A stretch of DNA of 64,000 nt, taken from the NCBI GenBank assembly GCA_020851975.1, contig JADZBS010000003.1, positions 62,001-126,000 on the forward strand. Reading direction: 5' to 3'. Position numbers and translations under genes: made by a program. Numbering within the stretch: the stretch's first letter is position 1; each line of letters starts with the position of its first letter. Origin of the DNA: Gammaproteobacteria bacterium. Lineage in GTDB: Bacteria > Pseudomonadota > Gammaproteobacteria > Steroidobacterales > GCA-2729495. The notes beneath the pieces are model-generated. The model was not told the origin of the DNA. It searched no databases and saw only the letters and a list, made by a program, of their open reading frames with translations. Positions 11,201 through 21,282 of the stretch are shown piece by piece.

Positions 11201-13210
11201 ATGAATGTTCTGGCACCGGCTCTGATCGCGCTTGCCACCCTGTTTCTCCTGCCAGCGTTGCACGGCCACGCCGCCGCTGATGCGGGAAACGCGGCAGGTT
11301 CGACCGACGACAGCGCACCCTCACCCATTCCGCCGCTGATCGCCATCAGCGCATTCGCGGGCAAGCCCGGCTTTACCGATCCAGTCCTTTCGCCGGACGG
11401 CCAGGTCGTGGCCGCAAGAATGCGCAACGGTGGCGAGGAAATGCTGCTGCTTCACCGGCTTTTTTCGACGGGAGCAGCGCCGGCACCTCCCCAGTACATT
11501 CGGCTGGGCAGGGCAACCCTCAATTGGCTGGAGTGGGCCAGCGATCGCTACCTGGTCGGTTCTTTGCGACTGACCAGGATCACTTCCTCCGGAGGAGAAG
11601 TGGCCGCCGACCGCCTGATCCTGGTGGATCGCGAACACCCGGACCAGGTGAAGTACCTGGGTCCCGAGAGGGCGGATCCCAACGGCGACGATGTCATCTT
11701 CTGGGCTCCTGATGGCAGCTACATCCTGCTCAGCGTGGCGAAGAGCATATTCAGCTGGCCGCGAGTCGTGCGCGTCGACATTCCGTCCAACACCATCACC
11801 GAGGTCCAGCACGAGAAGATCCCGATCTACTTCTGGTCTGCCAACAGCAGCGGCGAGGTCGTGGCCGGCATGGGTTTCAGCTACGACGGCTTGCGTGTCA
11901 TCTACCGGGCCGGGGCCTCCGATCGGTTCGAGACGGTCCTCAGGCTGCGCGGCAACGACGAGGACCCGGAGCCGTTGTATATCGTACACATCGCTGCCGA
12001 CACTCAGACAGGCTATGTCGTTTCGCGCCGTGGCGGCGACCGTTGGGGTCTCCACGAATACGATTTCAAGTCGCGCACCTTCGGCACGCCGCTGTTCTCT
12101 CACGACAAGGTGGACCTCGACAATCTCGAACTCGATCGCCAGGGCAGGCTACGCTGGGTCAGCTTCGTGGACGACCGCTGGCGCATGCAATGGTTCCAGG
12201 AGGAGGAGAAGCTGTTCTACGGCGACCTCGAAAAGGCGGTGCCCGACAGGATGGCGTTCGTGAACAGCGCGTCCGCCAGCAAGGAGATCAAGATCATCAG
12301 GACGGAGGCACCCACCGATCCAGGCACTTTCTACGTCTATACCGCCGGCTCCGGCAAGATGCGTCTGCTCGCACACGTGAACGACGAGCTCCGGGGCAAG
12401 CGCCTGGCACCGGTTCAGCACGTTTCGTATCCGGCTCGCGATGGCCTGCAGATACCGGGTTATCTGACGCTTCCCGTCGGGCGCGCCGACACCAGACTGC
12501 CACTCATCGTCATGCCTCATGGCGGGCCGTTTCATCGCGACAGATGGGGCTTCGATTTTCTGGCTCAGTACCTGGCCAATCGCGGGTATGCCGTCCTCCA
12601 GCCGAACTTCCGGGGCTCCACGGGCTATGGAAAGGCATTCGAGGAACGCGGCTACGGCCAGTTCGGCAAGGCCATGCAGGACGACGTCGACGATGGCGTG
12701 AAATGGCTGGTGGACAAGGGGCAGGTGGATCCGGCGCGGGTATGCGTCGTCGGCTGGTCCTATGGCGGATACGTCGCCCAGGTGGCGTCGTTTCGTAATC
12801 CGGAAACCTATCGCTGCGCCGTGAGCATCGCCGGAATCTCCGACCTGCCGGCCATGATCCGCTATGACCGGCGCTTCATGTATGGCACGACCTATCGCAA
12901 GTGGCGTGATCGCATCCAGGGCGACAGCTCACGGCGCGCACTGAGCGACGTGTCGCCGCTGTCGCAAGTCAGGTCCATCGCGGTGCCGCTGCTGCTGGTC
13001 CATGGCACAGAAGACCACAACGTTCCGGTCTCGCAGTCCGACAGGCTCGCCAGGGAACTCAAGCAGGCGGGCAACAGGCCCTTTTCCTATGTCAGGATCG
13101 AGGATGGCGATCACTCGTTGTCGGACGTGAAGCAACGCGAGCAGCTGCTCCGTGCGCTGGAAACCTTCCTGGCAGCCCACAACCCGACCGATGTGCTGGG
13201 GAACCTCTGA
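11201..13210 (+). CDS. S9 family peptidase (prolyl oligopeptidase family), probably secreted
   Basis: N-terminal signal-like stretch; MPHGGPFHRDRWGFDFLAQYLANRGYAVLQPNFRGSTGYGKAFEERG, VVGWSYGGYVAQVA nucleophile, LLLVHGTEDHNVPVSQSDRL, DGDHSLSD. Confidence 0.93.
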   Translation: MNVLAPALIALATLFLLPALHGHAAADAGNAAGSTDDSAPSPIPPLIAISAFAGKPGFTDPVLSPDGQVVAARMRNGGEEMLLLHRLFSTGAAPAPPQYIRLGRATLNWLEWASDRYLVGSLRLTRITSSGGEVAADRLILVDREHPDQVKYLGPERADPNGDDVIFWAPDGSYILLSVAKSIFSWPRVVRVDIPSNTITEVQHEKIPIYFWSANSSGEVVAGMGFSYDGLRVIYRAGASDRFETVLRLRGNDEDPEPLYIVHIAADTQTGYVVSRRGGDRWGLHEYDFKSRTFGTPLFSHDKVDLDNLELDRQGRLRWVSFVDDRWRMQWFQEEEKLFYGDLEKAVPDRMAFVNSASASKEIKIIRTEAPTDPGTFYVYTAGSGKMRLLAHVNDELRGKRLAPVQHVSYPARDGLQIPGYLTLPVGRADTRLPLIVMPHGGPFHRDRWGFDFLAQYLANRGYAVLQPNFRGSTGYGKAFEERGYGQFGKAMQDDVDDGVKWLVDKGQVDPARVCVVGWSYGGYVAQVASFRNPETYRCAVSIAGISDLPAMIRYDRRFMYGTTYRKWRDRIQGDSSRRALSDVSPLSQVRSIAVPLLLVHGTEDHNVPVSQSDRLARELKQAGNRPFSYVRIEDGDHSLSDVKQREQLLRALETFLAAHNPTDVLGNL

Positions 13211-13378
13211 CTCATCAGCGCCCGAGCCAGGCCGGGACAGGGCGACTGGCGGGGGTGAAGGAAGCTCGAGGGAGTACCAGTTCCGTTCAGGCGGCGCTTG
13301 TCTCCACCCGCGACGGCGACCTCGTCGCTGTCCACGTGCGCGAGCTCGTCTCACCCGATGGGGTGAGAACATGATCCA

Positions 13379-13732
13379 TCACGCCTTCTTCACGAACCCC
13401 GACTTCAGTCCCATGGCACCGACGCCGTCGATCCGGCAGTCGATGTCGTGGTCGCCGTCGACGAGGCGGATGTTCTTCACCCTGGTCCCGACCTTCACCA
13501 CCAGGGACGAGCCCTTCACCTTCAGATCCTTGATGACGGTGACGGCGTCGCCGTCCTGCAGGACGTTGCCCACGGCGTCGCGTACCACCCGGCCGGCCTC
13601 CGGCGCCTCAGCCGCCGCGGCCGCCGCGGCCACCGGCGACCATTCGTGGGCGCATTCCGGGCAGACGTGGAGATCGCGGTCCTCGTAGGTGAACGTGGAG
13701 CCGCACTTCGGGCAGGGAGGCAGGCTGGGCAT
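13379..13732 (-). CDS. yjdM: Zinc ribbon YjdM/PhnA-like protein
   Basis: [90 protein letters not shown]. Confidence 0.93.
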   Translation of the reverse strand: MPSLPPCPKCGSTFTYEDRDLHVCPECAHEWSPVAAAAAAAEAPEAGRVVRDAVGNVLQDGDAVTVIKDLKVKGSSLVVKVGTRVKNIRLVDGDHDIDCRIDGVGAMGLKSGFVKKA

Positions 13733-13761
13733 GGGAGTCTCCGCTGAAACGCGGCGGCAGC

Positions 13762-13990
13762 TTAACCGATCCGCGGGCGGGCGTTGCGCTGCATGAAACC
13801 CGAGAACTTCGGCCGATTCGCGCGAGGTGCACCGGGGATCGCGGCACTACGATGGCCGTCGTGGGCATCTCCCACGTCGCTGTCGAGTTGGGCATTCCCG
13901 TCCGGCCGGACCTCGCCGTGCACCCCCTCGAAGGCACAGAACATGCGCACGAAACGCAGGAATCTTCGCCACGGCACCAGACATAATGCT
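13762..13990 (-). pseudogene. Possible decayed fragment of a PNPOx-family gene
   Basis: Minus-strand frame reads RFVRMFCAFEGVHGEVR…, matching 9 of 11 residues of RIVLMFCAFEG in the intact paralogue at 10452-11018; no intact start or remaining domain. Confidence 0.35.
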
Positions 13991-14108
13991 GCCGCACCCG
14001 TTTGGGGGAGTGACAGCGCAGTCAGGGAGGGTGTAGCCTCGAATTTCGGCACAAGAATTTGAACGCCGTACCGCCCGGCCAGCACCGGAAAACTGGGGGA
14101 GGAAGATC

Positions 14109-14744
14109 GTGAAACGGTTGCCTTTGGGTATTGCCCTAGCGGTCTTGCTGGTCTCATCAGCCAATGCGGCGCTGCTGAGCCGGCTCGGCGGACAGGCGTA
14201 TTACGACTCCGTACTCGATATCACATGGCTGGCTGATGCGAACTACGCGCAAACGTCTGCCTATGACGGCGACGGCCTGATGAATTGGGCCTCGGCGCAG
14301 TCGTGGATCACTTCACTGAACAGCGCCGGTCATCTTGGCGCCAGCGACTGGCGGTTACCGACGACCCTGCAGCCGGACATCAGTTGCCAAACACAAAATG
14401 TGGTGCCTGGGTATCCCAATCAGAGTAGCGGCTATTTTTGCACCGGCAGCGAGATGGGGCACTTGTTCAATGTAGACCTCATCAGCAATGCCAGCCCGAA
14501 CCCGTTCAGCAACGTGCAGCCCGGCTTCTACTGGTCGGACACTTCCTATGCGCCAGATACCAGTCTCGCGTGGGCGTTCCGCTTCAACTTCGGCAGCCAA
14601 AGTGCCAATACCAAGACTGGTAATGCTTACGCATGGGCAGTGCGCTCCGGCGACATAGGTACGGTTCCAGTGCCTGCTGCCGTGTGGCTGCTGGGCTCGG
14701 CACTGGGCGTGATGGGCGTGATGCGACGAAAGATCCGTGGCTAG
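14109..14744 (+). CDS. DUF1566 (Lcl)-domain exported protein with VPxPA-CTERM sorting signal
   Basis: Signal peptide MKRLPLGIALAVLLVSSANA, YYDSVLDITWLADANYAQ…MNWASAQSWI, DWRLPT, AWAVRSGD, C-terminal VPVPAAVWLLGSALGVMGVMRRKIRG. Confidence 0.85.
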   Translation: MKRLPLGIALAVLLVSSANAALLSRLGGQAYYDSVLDITWLADANYAQTSAYDGDGLMNWASAQSWITSLNSAGHLGASDWRLPTTLQPDISCQTQNVVPGYPNQSSGYFCTGSEMGHLFNVDLISNASPNPFSNVQPGFYWSDTSYAPDTSLAWAFRFNFGSQSANTKTGNAYAWAVRSGDIGTVPVPAAVWLLGSALGVMGVMRRKIRG

Positions 14745-14769
14745 AGGCCAGCCAATAGCCTGACCAGGG

Positions 14770-14796
14770 AAACCCGCTTCGGCGGGTTTCTTGTTT
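14770..14796 (+). terminator. Rho-independent terminator after the DUF1566 gene
   Basis: AAACCCGC-TTCG-GCGGGTTT stem with tetraloop followed by CTTGTTT. Confidence 0.85.
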
Positions 14797-15020
14797 ATGG
14801 CATGGTCACTTTGCCGTCATGTTACGTGGACCCGGGCTGGAGTTGCCCCGCTTCCGTGGGCAGTGTTGGACTTGACCCGCTGATCCGATCGATTGCCGGT
14901 ACGCCGGGAAGGCGCAGCGTTGGAGGCAGCGCTCAACGAGTGCACCCGGACGCCGAGGCTGGAGCGTCAGCGTCAGAAAATGAGCCGCGGAGAAAACCTT
15001 CGAAACTTCGACCCGGCACC

Positions 15021-16793
15021 TTACCCAGTTTCCGGCAACCCGAGCCTCGCGAGCATGGCCCGGTAGCGCGGGTCGGACTTCAGCAGGGCGACGTGCCGGC
15101 TGGTGAGCATCTCGGCGAGCCCGCCATCCCGCTGCCGGAACGCGCGCTCGAGCCACGTGAAGGCCTCATCGCGCTCGCCGCGGAACGCGTAGACCTCGCT
15201 GATCTGGTAGGCGGCAACCGTGCCGTATCCTGCCACCAGCGCCTCGAGCGCCGCATCCGCTGGTGCCTGCCGGCCACGTGCGAACTCGATCATGGCCTCG
15301 CCATAGGATTTCCAGAGCGGATCGCTCTCGTGCGCGATGACGCCGGCGGCTTCGTCCGCCCTGCCTTGCGCGAGCAGCGTTTCGGCGAGCAGAACGTACA
15401 GGCCCGCACCCGAGGGCATCATCCCGATGACCCGTCGGGCGAGTGCTTCGGCATCCCGGTCCTGGCCGCGCACCAGATAGACGCGTGACAGGTTGTAGGA
15501 GAGCGCGGCCCGCAGCGGGTCGAACCCGATCGCCTGCCGGTAGCGGGCGATGGAGCGCTCGAAACGCCCCATGGTCTGGTCCTGCAGCGCGGCCTTCATC
15601 AGGATGTCCGGGTCGCGCGGCGCAAGCTGGATGGCGCGCTCGATGCTCGCGTCGGCCGCCGGCCAGTTCCAGTCGTAGACCGCCTGGATGTAGCCGAGCG
15701 CCGCATGCGCATGGGCAAGCGCCGGATCGAGCGCGAGCGCGCGCTCGACCGCTTCCCGGCCGAGGCGATAGCCTTCGTCGAGCGACAGTTGCGAGGTATA
15801 CGAGGCCCGCGAGGTATAGGTCTCGGAGAGCCCGACCCAGGCCAGTGCGTCGCGCGGTTCGAGTTCGATCGCCGCCTTGAAATGCGCGAGCGCCAGGTCG
15901 AGCGACTCGCGGCTGCGCAATTCAAGCTGGTAACGGCCCTGCAGATAGCGGGTGTAGGCCTCGATATCACGCTCCGCGCGTGTGCCGGCCGGTCCGGGGA
16001 CGGCCAGGCGCACCTTGAGCGCACCGGCCACCGCTGCCGCAATCTCGTCCTGCAGGACGAAGATGTCATCGACCTTGCGGTCGTAGATTTCGGACCAGAG
16101 CTGCGAGCCGTCGGCGGCGCGGATGAGCTGTGCCGTGATCCGCAGGCTGTCACCCGACTTGCGCACGCTGCCCTCGAGAAGATGGGCCACGCCGAGCGAC
16201 TCGCCGATCGCGCGCAGGTCCTCGTCCCGGCCCTTGTACTGGAACGACGAGGTGCGGCCGACGACGCGCAGGTCCTCGATGCGCGCCAGCACGGTCATCA
16301 ACTCCTCCGAAAGCCCGTCGGCGAAATACTCCTGGTCGCGTGACTGGCTCATGTCCATGAAGGGCAACACGGCGATGGAGCGTGCATCTGCGGTGACCCG
16401 GTCCTGCGCTGGTGCAGCCGGCGCCGGCACCGCCACCGGCGCCGCGCGCTCGGGCATCAGCCGGTCGACCGCGATCGTGCCGATGGCGATGGCCGCAAGC
16501 ACGCCGATGGCGATATCGAGCTTGCGGCGGGTGGCGGCCGCTGCCGAACCACTGGCCTGCGCCCCTTCGAACCGGCGCAAGCCATCGGGCGTGATTTCAT
16601 AGATCCACGACAGGACGAGCGCCACCGGAAACCCGAGCACGAGCAGCACGAGCACGAGCTTGCCGGCCCATGTCGGTACATCGAGCACGCCGAACAGCAC
16701 ACCCGCGGACCGGAGAATGGCCCACGACGTGACGACATAGAGGACGGCGATGCGCGCGACGTTCCGGCGCTTCAGCTCGGCGAACACGGACAC
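15021..16793 (-). CDS. TolB-like/TPR membrane protein
   Basis: VFAELKRRNVARIAVLYVVTSWAI TM start, IAVLPFMDMSQSRDQEYFADGLSEELMTVLARIEDLRVVGRTSSFQYKG, then TPR repeats; GTG at 16793 preferred because AAGGAGG lies 8 nt upstream. Confidence 0.85.
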   Translation of the reverse strand: MSVFAELKRRNVARIAVLYVVTSWAILRSAGVLFGVLDVPTWAGKLVLVLLVLGFPVALVLSWIYEITPDGLRRFEGAQASGSAAAATRRKLDIAIGVLAAIAIGTIAVDRLMPERAAPVAVPAPAAPAQDRVTADARSIAVLPFMDMSQSRDQEYFADGLSEELMTVLARIEDLRVVGRTSSFQYKGRDEDLRAIGESLGVAHLLEGSVRKSGDSLRITAQLIRAADGSQLWSEIYDRKVDDIFVLQDEIAAAVAGALKVRLAVPGPAGTRAERDIEAYTRYLQGRYQLELRSRESLDLALAHFKAAIELEPRDALAWVGLSETYTSRASYTSQLSLDEGYRLGREAVERALALDPALAHAHAALGYIQAVYDWNWPAADASIERAIQLAPRDPDILMKAALQDQTMGRFERSIARYRQAIGFDPLRAALSYNLSRVYLVRGQDRDAEALARRVIGMMPSGAGLYVLLAETLLAQGRADEAAGVIAHESDPLWKSYGEAMIEFARGRQAPADAALEALVAGYGTVAAYQISEVYAFRGERDEAFTWLERAFRQRDGGLAEMLTSRHVALLKSDPRYRAMLARLGLPETG

Positions 16794-16928
16794 GCTGATG
16801 CCCTCCTTCGGCACTGCGGTCGGCGGCGTTCCTACTCTAGCGCATCGCCCCGCCGCGCCGCGATCCCTGCCGGCACGTAATGGCCGGGCGCCGCGAGCGT
16901 CCCTGCGAGACCAGGCTGCAGCGCCGCG

Positions 16929-18008
<1,080 letters not shown>

Positions 18009-18023
18009 CTAGCGCTCCACCGG

Positions 18024-18072
18024 TGTTGCGTAAAACGATATATTTGCAACGTTGTATCCTGTTTTGTGCAAC
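18024..18072. promoter_or_regulatory. Candidate IlvY operator(s) in the ilvC-ilvY divergent intergenic region
   Basis: GTTGC(18025-18029)…GCAAC(18046-18050) and GTTGT(18051-18055)…GCAAC(18068-18072); the TGCAAC|GTTGTA junction is itself a near-perfect dyad. Confidence 0.55.
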
Positions 18073-18082
18073 ACTGGCCGGC

Positions 18083-18973
18083 ATGGACCTGCGCCAGCTG
18101 CGCCAGTTCGTGCATCTTGCCGAGGCCCTGCACTTCGGACGGGCCAGTGCCGCGAGCCACGTCAGCGCCTCGGCGCTGAGCCGCAGCATCCGCCAGCTCG
18201 AGACGGAACTCGGCGCGGCGCTCTTCGATCGCGACAACCGCACGGTCACGCTCACTCGCCAGGGCGAGACCCTGCTCGGCTGGGCCCGCGAAGTGCTCGG
18301 CGGCTGGGACGTGGTCCGGCACCGGCTGCAGGCGCAATCCGGCGAACTGCAGGGCGAGGTCAGCCTGTACTGCTCGGTCACCGCCAGCTACAGCTTCCTC
18401 TTCGAACTGCTCGGCCGGTTGCGCCGCGACCATCCACGCATCGAGATCAAGCTGCACACGGGTGACCCCGAGCACGCCATCGAACGCGTGCGGGCCGGCA
18501 GCGAGGACATCGCGATCGGCGCGCGGCCCGACGCCCTGCCGGCCGGACTCGCTTTCCGTCCGATCACGCGCTCACGCCTGGTGTTCGTCGCACCGGTGCG
18601 CCACCCGCAGCGGCGCGAACTCGCCCGACGCCGGCCCGACCCGCAGCTCTGGGCGGCCACGCCGATGATCCTCCCGGAGAGTGGCCTCGCCCGCCAGCGC
18701 GCCGACCGCTGGTTCCGTGCGCTCGGCCTGCGACCGCGGATCTACGCCCAGGTAGCCGGCAACGAGGCCATCGTCAGCATGGTGAGCCTGGGATTCGGCG
18801 TCGGCGTGGTGCCGCAGATCGTGCTCGACGCCAGCCCGCTCGCCGGCGAGGTCGCCGTGCTCGGCGTGCAGCCGGCGCTCGCCCCCTACGAGGTCGGCCT
18901 GTTCACACTGGAAAAGAAGCTGCGCAGCCCGCTGGTCGCGGCCTTCTGGGCGCAGCGGCTGTCGGGGGATTGA
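18083..18973 (+). CDS. ilvY: LysR-family regulator, probable IlvY
   Basis: MDLRQLRQFVHLAEALHFGRASAASHVSASALSRSIRQLETELGAALFDRDNRTVTLTRQGE HTH; divergent from ilvC. Confidence 0.88.
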   Translation: MDLRQLRQFVHLAEALHFGRASAASHVSASALSRSIRQLETELGAALFDRDNRTVTLTRQGETLLGWAREVLGGWDVVRHRLQAQSGELQGEVSLYCSVTASYSFLFELLGRLRRDHPRIEIKLHTGDPEHAIERVRAGSEDIAIGARPDALPAGLAFRPITRSRLVFVAPVRHPQRRELARRRPDPQLWAATPMILPESGLARQRADRWFRALGLRPRIYAQVAGNEAIVSMVSLGFGVGVVPQIVLDASPLAGEVAVLGVQPALAPYEVGLFTLEKKLRSPLVAAFWAQRLSGD

Positions 18974-19027
18974 TCCCTCCCGGACAACGACGGGGACCGC
19001 GGGCCGCGCGGATCGATCCAGCAGCGG

Positions 19028-20119
19028 CTACTTCAATGCCACCGCCTCGAATCGCAGGGTCACGGCCCCGGTCGCATCCAGGAGTTCGAGGTGGCTGCCC
19101 CGGATGCGGAACCGCTCCACCTGCGCGAGCGTATCCAGGAATTTCCTCTCCTCCATGCCCTCGGGACAGGCCATCATGGTCGATGCCATGCGGCCGAAGC
19201 GCAGTTTCTCACCGTCGATCTCGAACCCGCCGATGAGGCGGTTGCAGCCGCCGCTGCCAGAGACGCGCGCCTCGTCGGTGGCCAGCACGAGATGCGCCTC
19301 GCGCTGCTTCATGGACGCCACCACAGGCGCATCGCCGAGCCGCACGAGTTTCCAGTAGGTGCCGCGAAGGGGACTCTCGGCCAGGGTGTTGCCACAGGTC
19401 TCGCGCGGCCAGACGCCGATGAACCGCTCGACCACCAGCGTGGCCTGCGGAGGCCGGTTTTCCTCCATGGACGGACGCCCCGTGATCAGCCCTTGGAGGT
19501 TGACCAGCAGCGGTTGCCCCGGTTGCAGGCGGGCCTCCAGATAAGCGGCCTCGAGCGCCTGGTAGTCGGCCTCCATGGCAACCGGCAGGCGCTGGCCGTC
19601 CACGCACAGGGTGATGCTGGCCGCATCGGCCATGTAGGTGAACATGCCGGTCAGCAGCAACCGCGGCTCGATGAGTGCGGGCGCCGGCAATCTCGCCAGC
19701 CGATCGTTCGCTCTGGATTCGATCGGCTGGCCGTGGAGGTCGAGCTTGCGCAGCGCAGCGCCCCCGTCCACCGGCAGCAGGAAGATCGGCGCTTCCCGCC
19801 CGCCCCGCAACACGATCCGCCCGGAATCACTCTCGCGCGTCCAGCGGCCGATGTCGTCGAAGCGATTCGGTTCCGGCTTGCCGACATGGGTCGTGCGCAG
19901 CCGGTAGCGCCCTTCGGGCAACAGGTCCACGTGCCAGAGGATCGGGTTGCCGGCACCGGGCAGCTCTCCTTCATAGGAGGCGGGCAGTGCCATGCGCTCA
20001 CGATAGAAGGCAGTGCCCTGCACCGTGCCGCTCCAGGCCGGGCTCCACCCCAGGACGAGGAGAGCCCAGCCGATGAATCCGCATCGCCATGAACCGATCA
20101 TGTCCGACACCACACCCAT
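19028..20119 (-). CDS. NlpE-like plus META domain exported protein
   Basis: NlpE-like GTAFYRERMALP…FDDIGRW; META-like GTYWKLVRLGD…VSGSGGCNRLIGGFEIDGEKLRFGRMASTMMACPEGMEERKFLDTL; start codon uncertain. Confidence 0.75.
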   Translation of the reverse strand: MGVVSDMIGSWRCGFIGWALLVLGWSPAWSGTVQGTAFYRERMALPASYEGELPGAGNPILWHVDLLPEGRYRLRTTHVGKPEPNRFDDIGRWTRESDSGRIVLRGGREAPIFLLPVDGGAALRKLDLHGQPIESRANDRLARLPAPALIEPRLLLTGMFTYMADAASITLCVDGQRLPVAMEADYQALEAAYLEARLQPGQPLLVNLQGLITGRPSMEENRPPQATLVVERFIGVWPRETCGNTLAESPLRGTYWKLVRLGDAPVVASMKQREAHLVLATDEARVSGSGGCNRLIGGFEIDGEKLRFGRMASTMMACPEGMEERKFLDTLAQVERFRIRGSHLELLDATGAVTLRFEAVALK

Positions 20120-20130
20120 GAATCTCTCAC

Positions 20131-21246
20131 TCAGGCCAGCGCCCGCTGCGGCGTCGTGGACGCCACGTGCTGCGCATCGGCCACGGCCTCGCAGGTGAGC
20201 GATCCGCGGTGCACGTTGAGCCCGGCCAGCAGGTGCGGGTCATCGAGCAGCGCCTGGCGGTAACCCTTGTTCGCCAGGGCCATCGTGTAGGGCAGCGTGG
20301 CATTGTTGAGCGCGAAGGTGGAGGTCCGCGGCACGGCGCCCGGCATGTTGGCCACGCAGTAGTGCACCACACGCTCCTCCACGTAGGTCGGGCTCGAGTG
20401 CGTCGTCGGGCGGCTGGTCTCGAAGCAGCCGCCCTGGTCGATGGCGACATCCACCAGCACGGAGCCGGCGCGCATCTCGCGCAGCATGGCGCGGGTGACG
20501 AGCTTCGGGGCCTCGGCGCCTGGCAGCAGGACCGCGCCGATCACCAGGTCGGCGTCGGCGACGTACTGCTCGATCGCGCCCACGGTGGAGTAGATGGTAT
20601 TGAGCCGGCCGCCGAACTGGAAATCCAGTTCCTTCAGCCGCGGCAGCGAGCGGTCGATCACCGTCACCTGCGCTTCCATGCCCATGGCGACGCGGATGGC
20701 GTTGGTGCCGACCACGCCACCGCCGATGACCACGACGTTCGCGGCCTTCACGCCGGGCACGCCGCCGAGGAGGATGCCGCAGCCGCCCGCCTCGCGCTCC
20801 AGGCAATGGGCACCGGCCTGCACCGCCATGCGACCGGCCACTTCGCTCATCGGCGACAGCAGCGGCAGCGTGCTGTTGGGGCCGGTGACGGTCTCGTAGG
20901 CGATGCCGACGACGTCTGCCGCGAGAAGCTCTCGTGTCTGCCCGGGGTCGGGCGCGAGGTGCAGGTAGGTGAACAGCACCTGGCCCGGGTGCATCAGCGG
21001 AAACTCGACGGCCTGGGGCTCCTTCACCTTGACGATCAAGTCGGCGGCGTTCCAGACGGCGGCCGCGTCGGGACCGATCGCCGCACCGGCGCGACGGTAG
21101 TGCCCGTCATCCATGCCGATGCCGGCACCCGCCCCGGTCTCCACCACCACCTCGTGCCCGCGTGCGGTCAGTTCGCGCACGCTGGTCGGCGTGAGCCCGA
21201 CGCGGTACTCGTCCTCCTTGATCTCCCTCGGGACACCGATGCGCAT
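20131..21246 (-). CDS. ald: Alanine dehydrogenase
   Basis: [93 protein letters not shown] at 21246 preferred over TTG at 21252. Confidence 0.96.
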   Translation of the reverse strand: MRIGVPREIKEDEYRVGLTPTSVRELTARGHEVVVETGAGAGIGMDDGHYRRAGAAIGPDAAAVWNAADLIVKVKEPQAVEFPLMHPGQVLFTYLHLAPDPGQTRELLAADVVGIAYETVTGPNSTLPLLSPMSEVAGRMAVQAGAHCLEREAGGCGILLGGVPGVKAANVVVIGGGVVGTNAIRVAMGMEAQVTVIDRSLPRLKELDFQFGGRLNTIYSTVGAIEQYVADADLVIGAVLLPGAEAPKLVTRAMLREMRAGSVLVDVAIDQGGCFETSRPTTHSSPTYVEERVVHYCVANMPGAVPRTSTFALNNATLPYTMALANKGYRQALLDDPHLLAGLNVHRGSLTCEAVADAQHVASTTPQRALA

Positions 21247-21282
21247 GAGCAACCCCCCCGTCGCCGGTGCCGGTGCCAGGGC

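Noticed and set aside
13255-13374. Short GTG-start ORF (VKEARGSTSSVQAALVSTRDGDLVAVHVRELVSPDGVRT)
   Set aside because: Coding-like composition but only 39 codons, no clear RBS or family; not enough support.
14802-15020. Insertion sequence remnant
   Set aside because: The spacer looks unusual but I could identify neither terminal inverted repeats nor transposase motifs.
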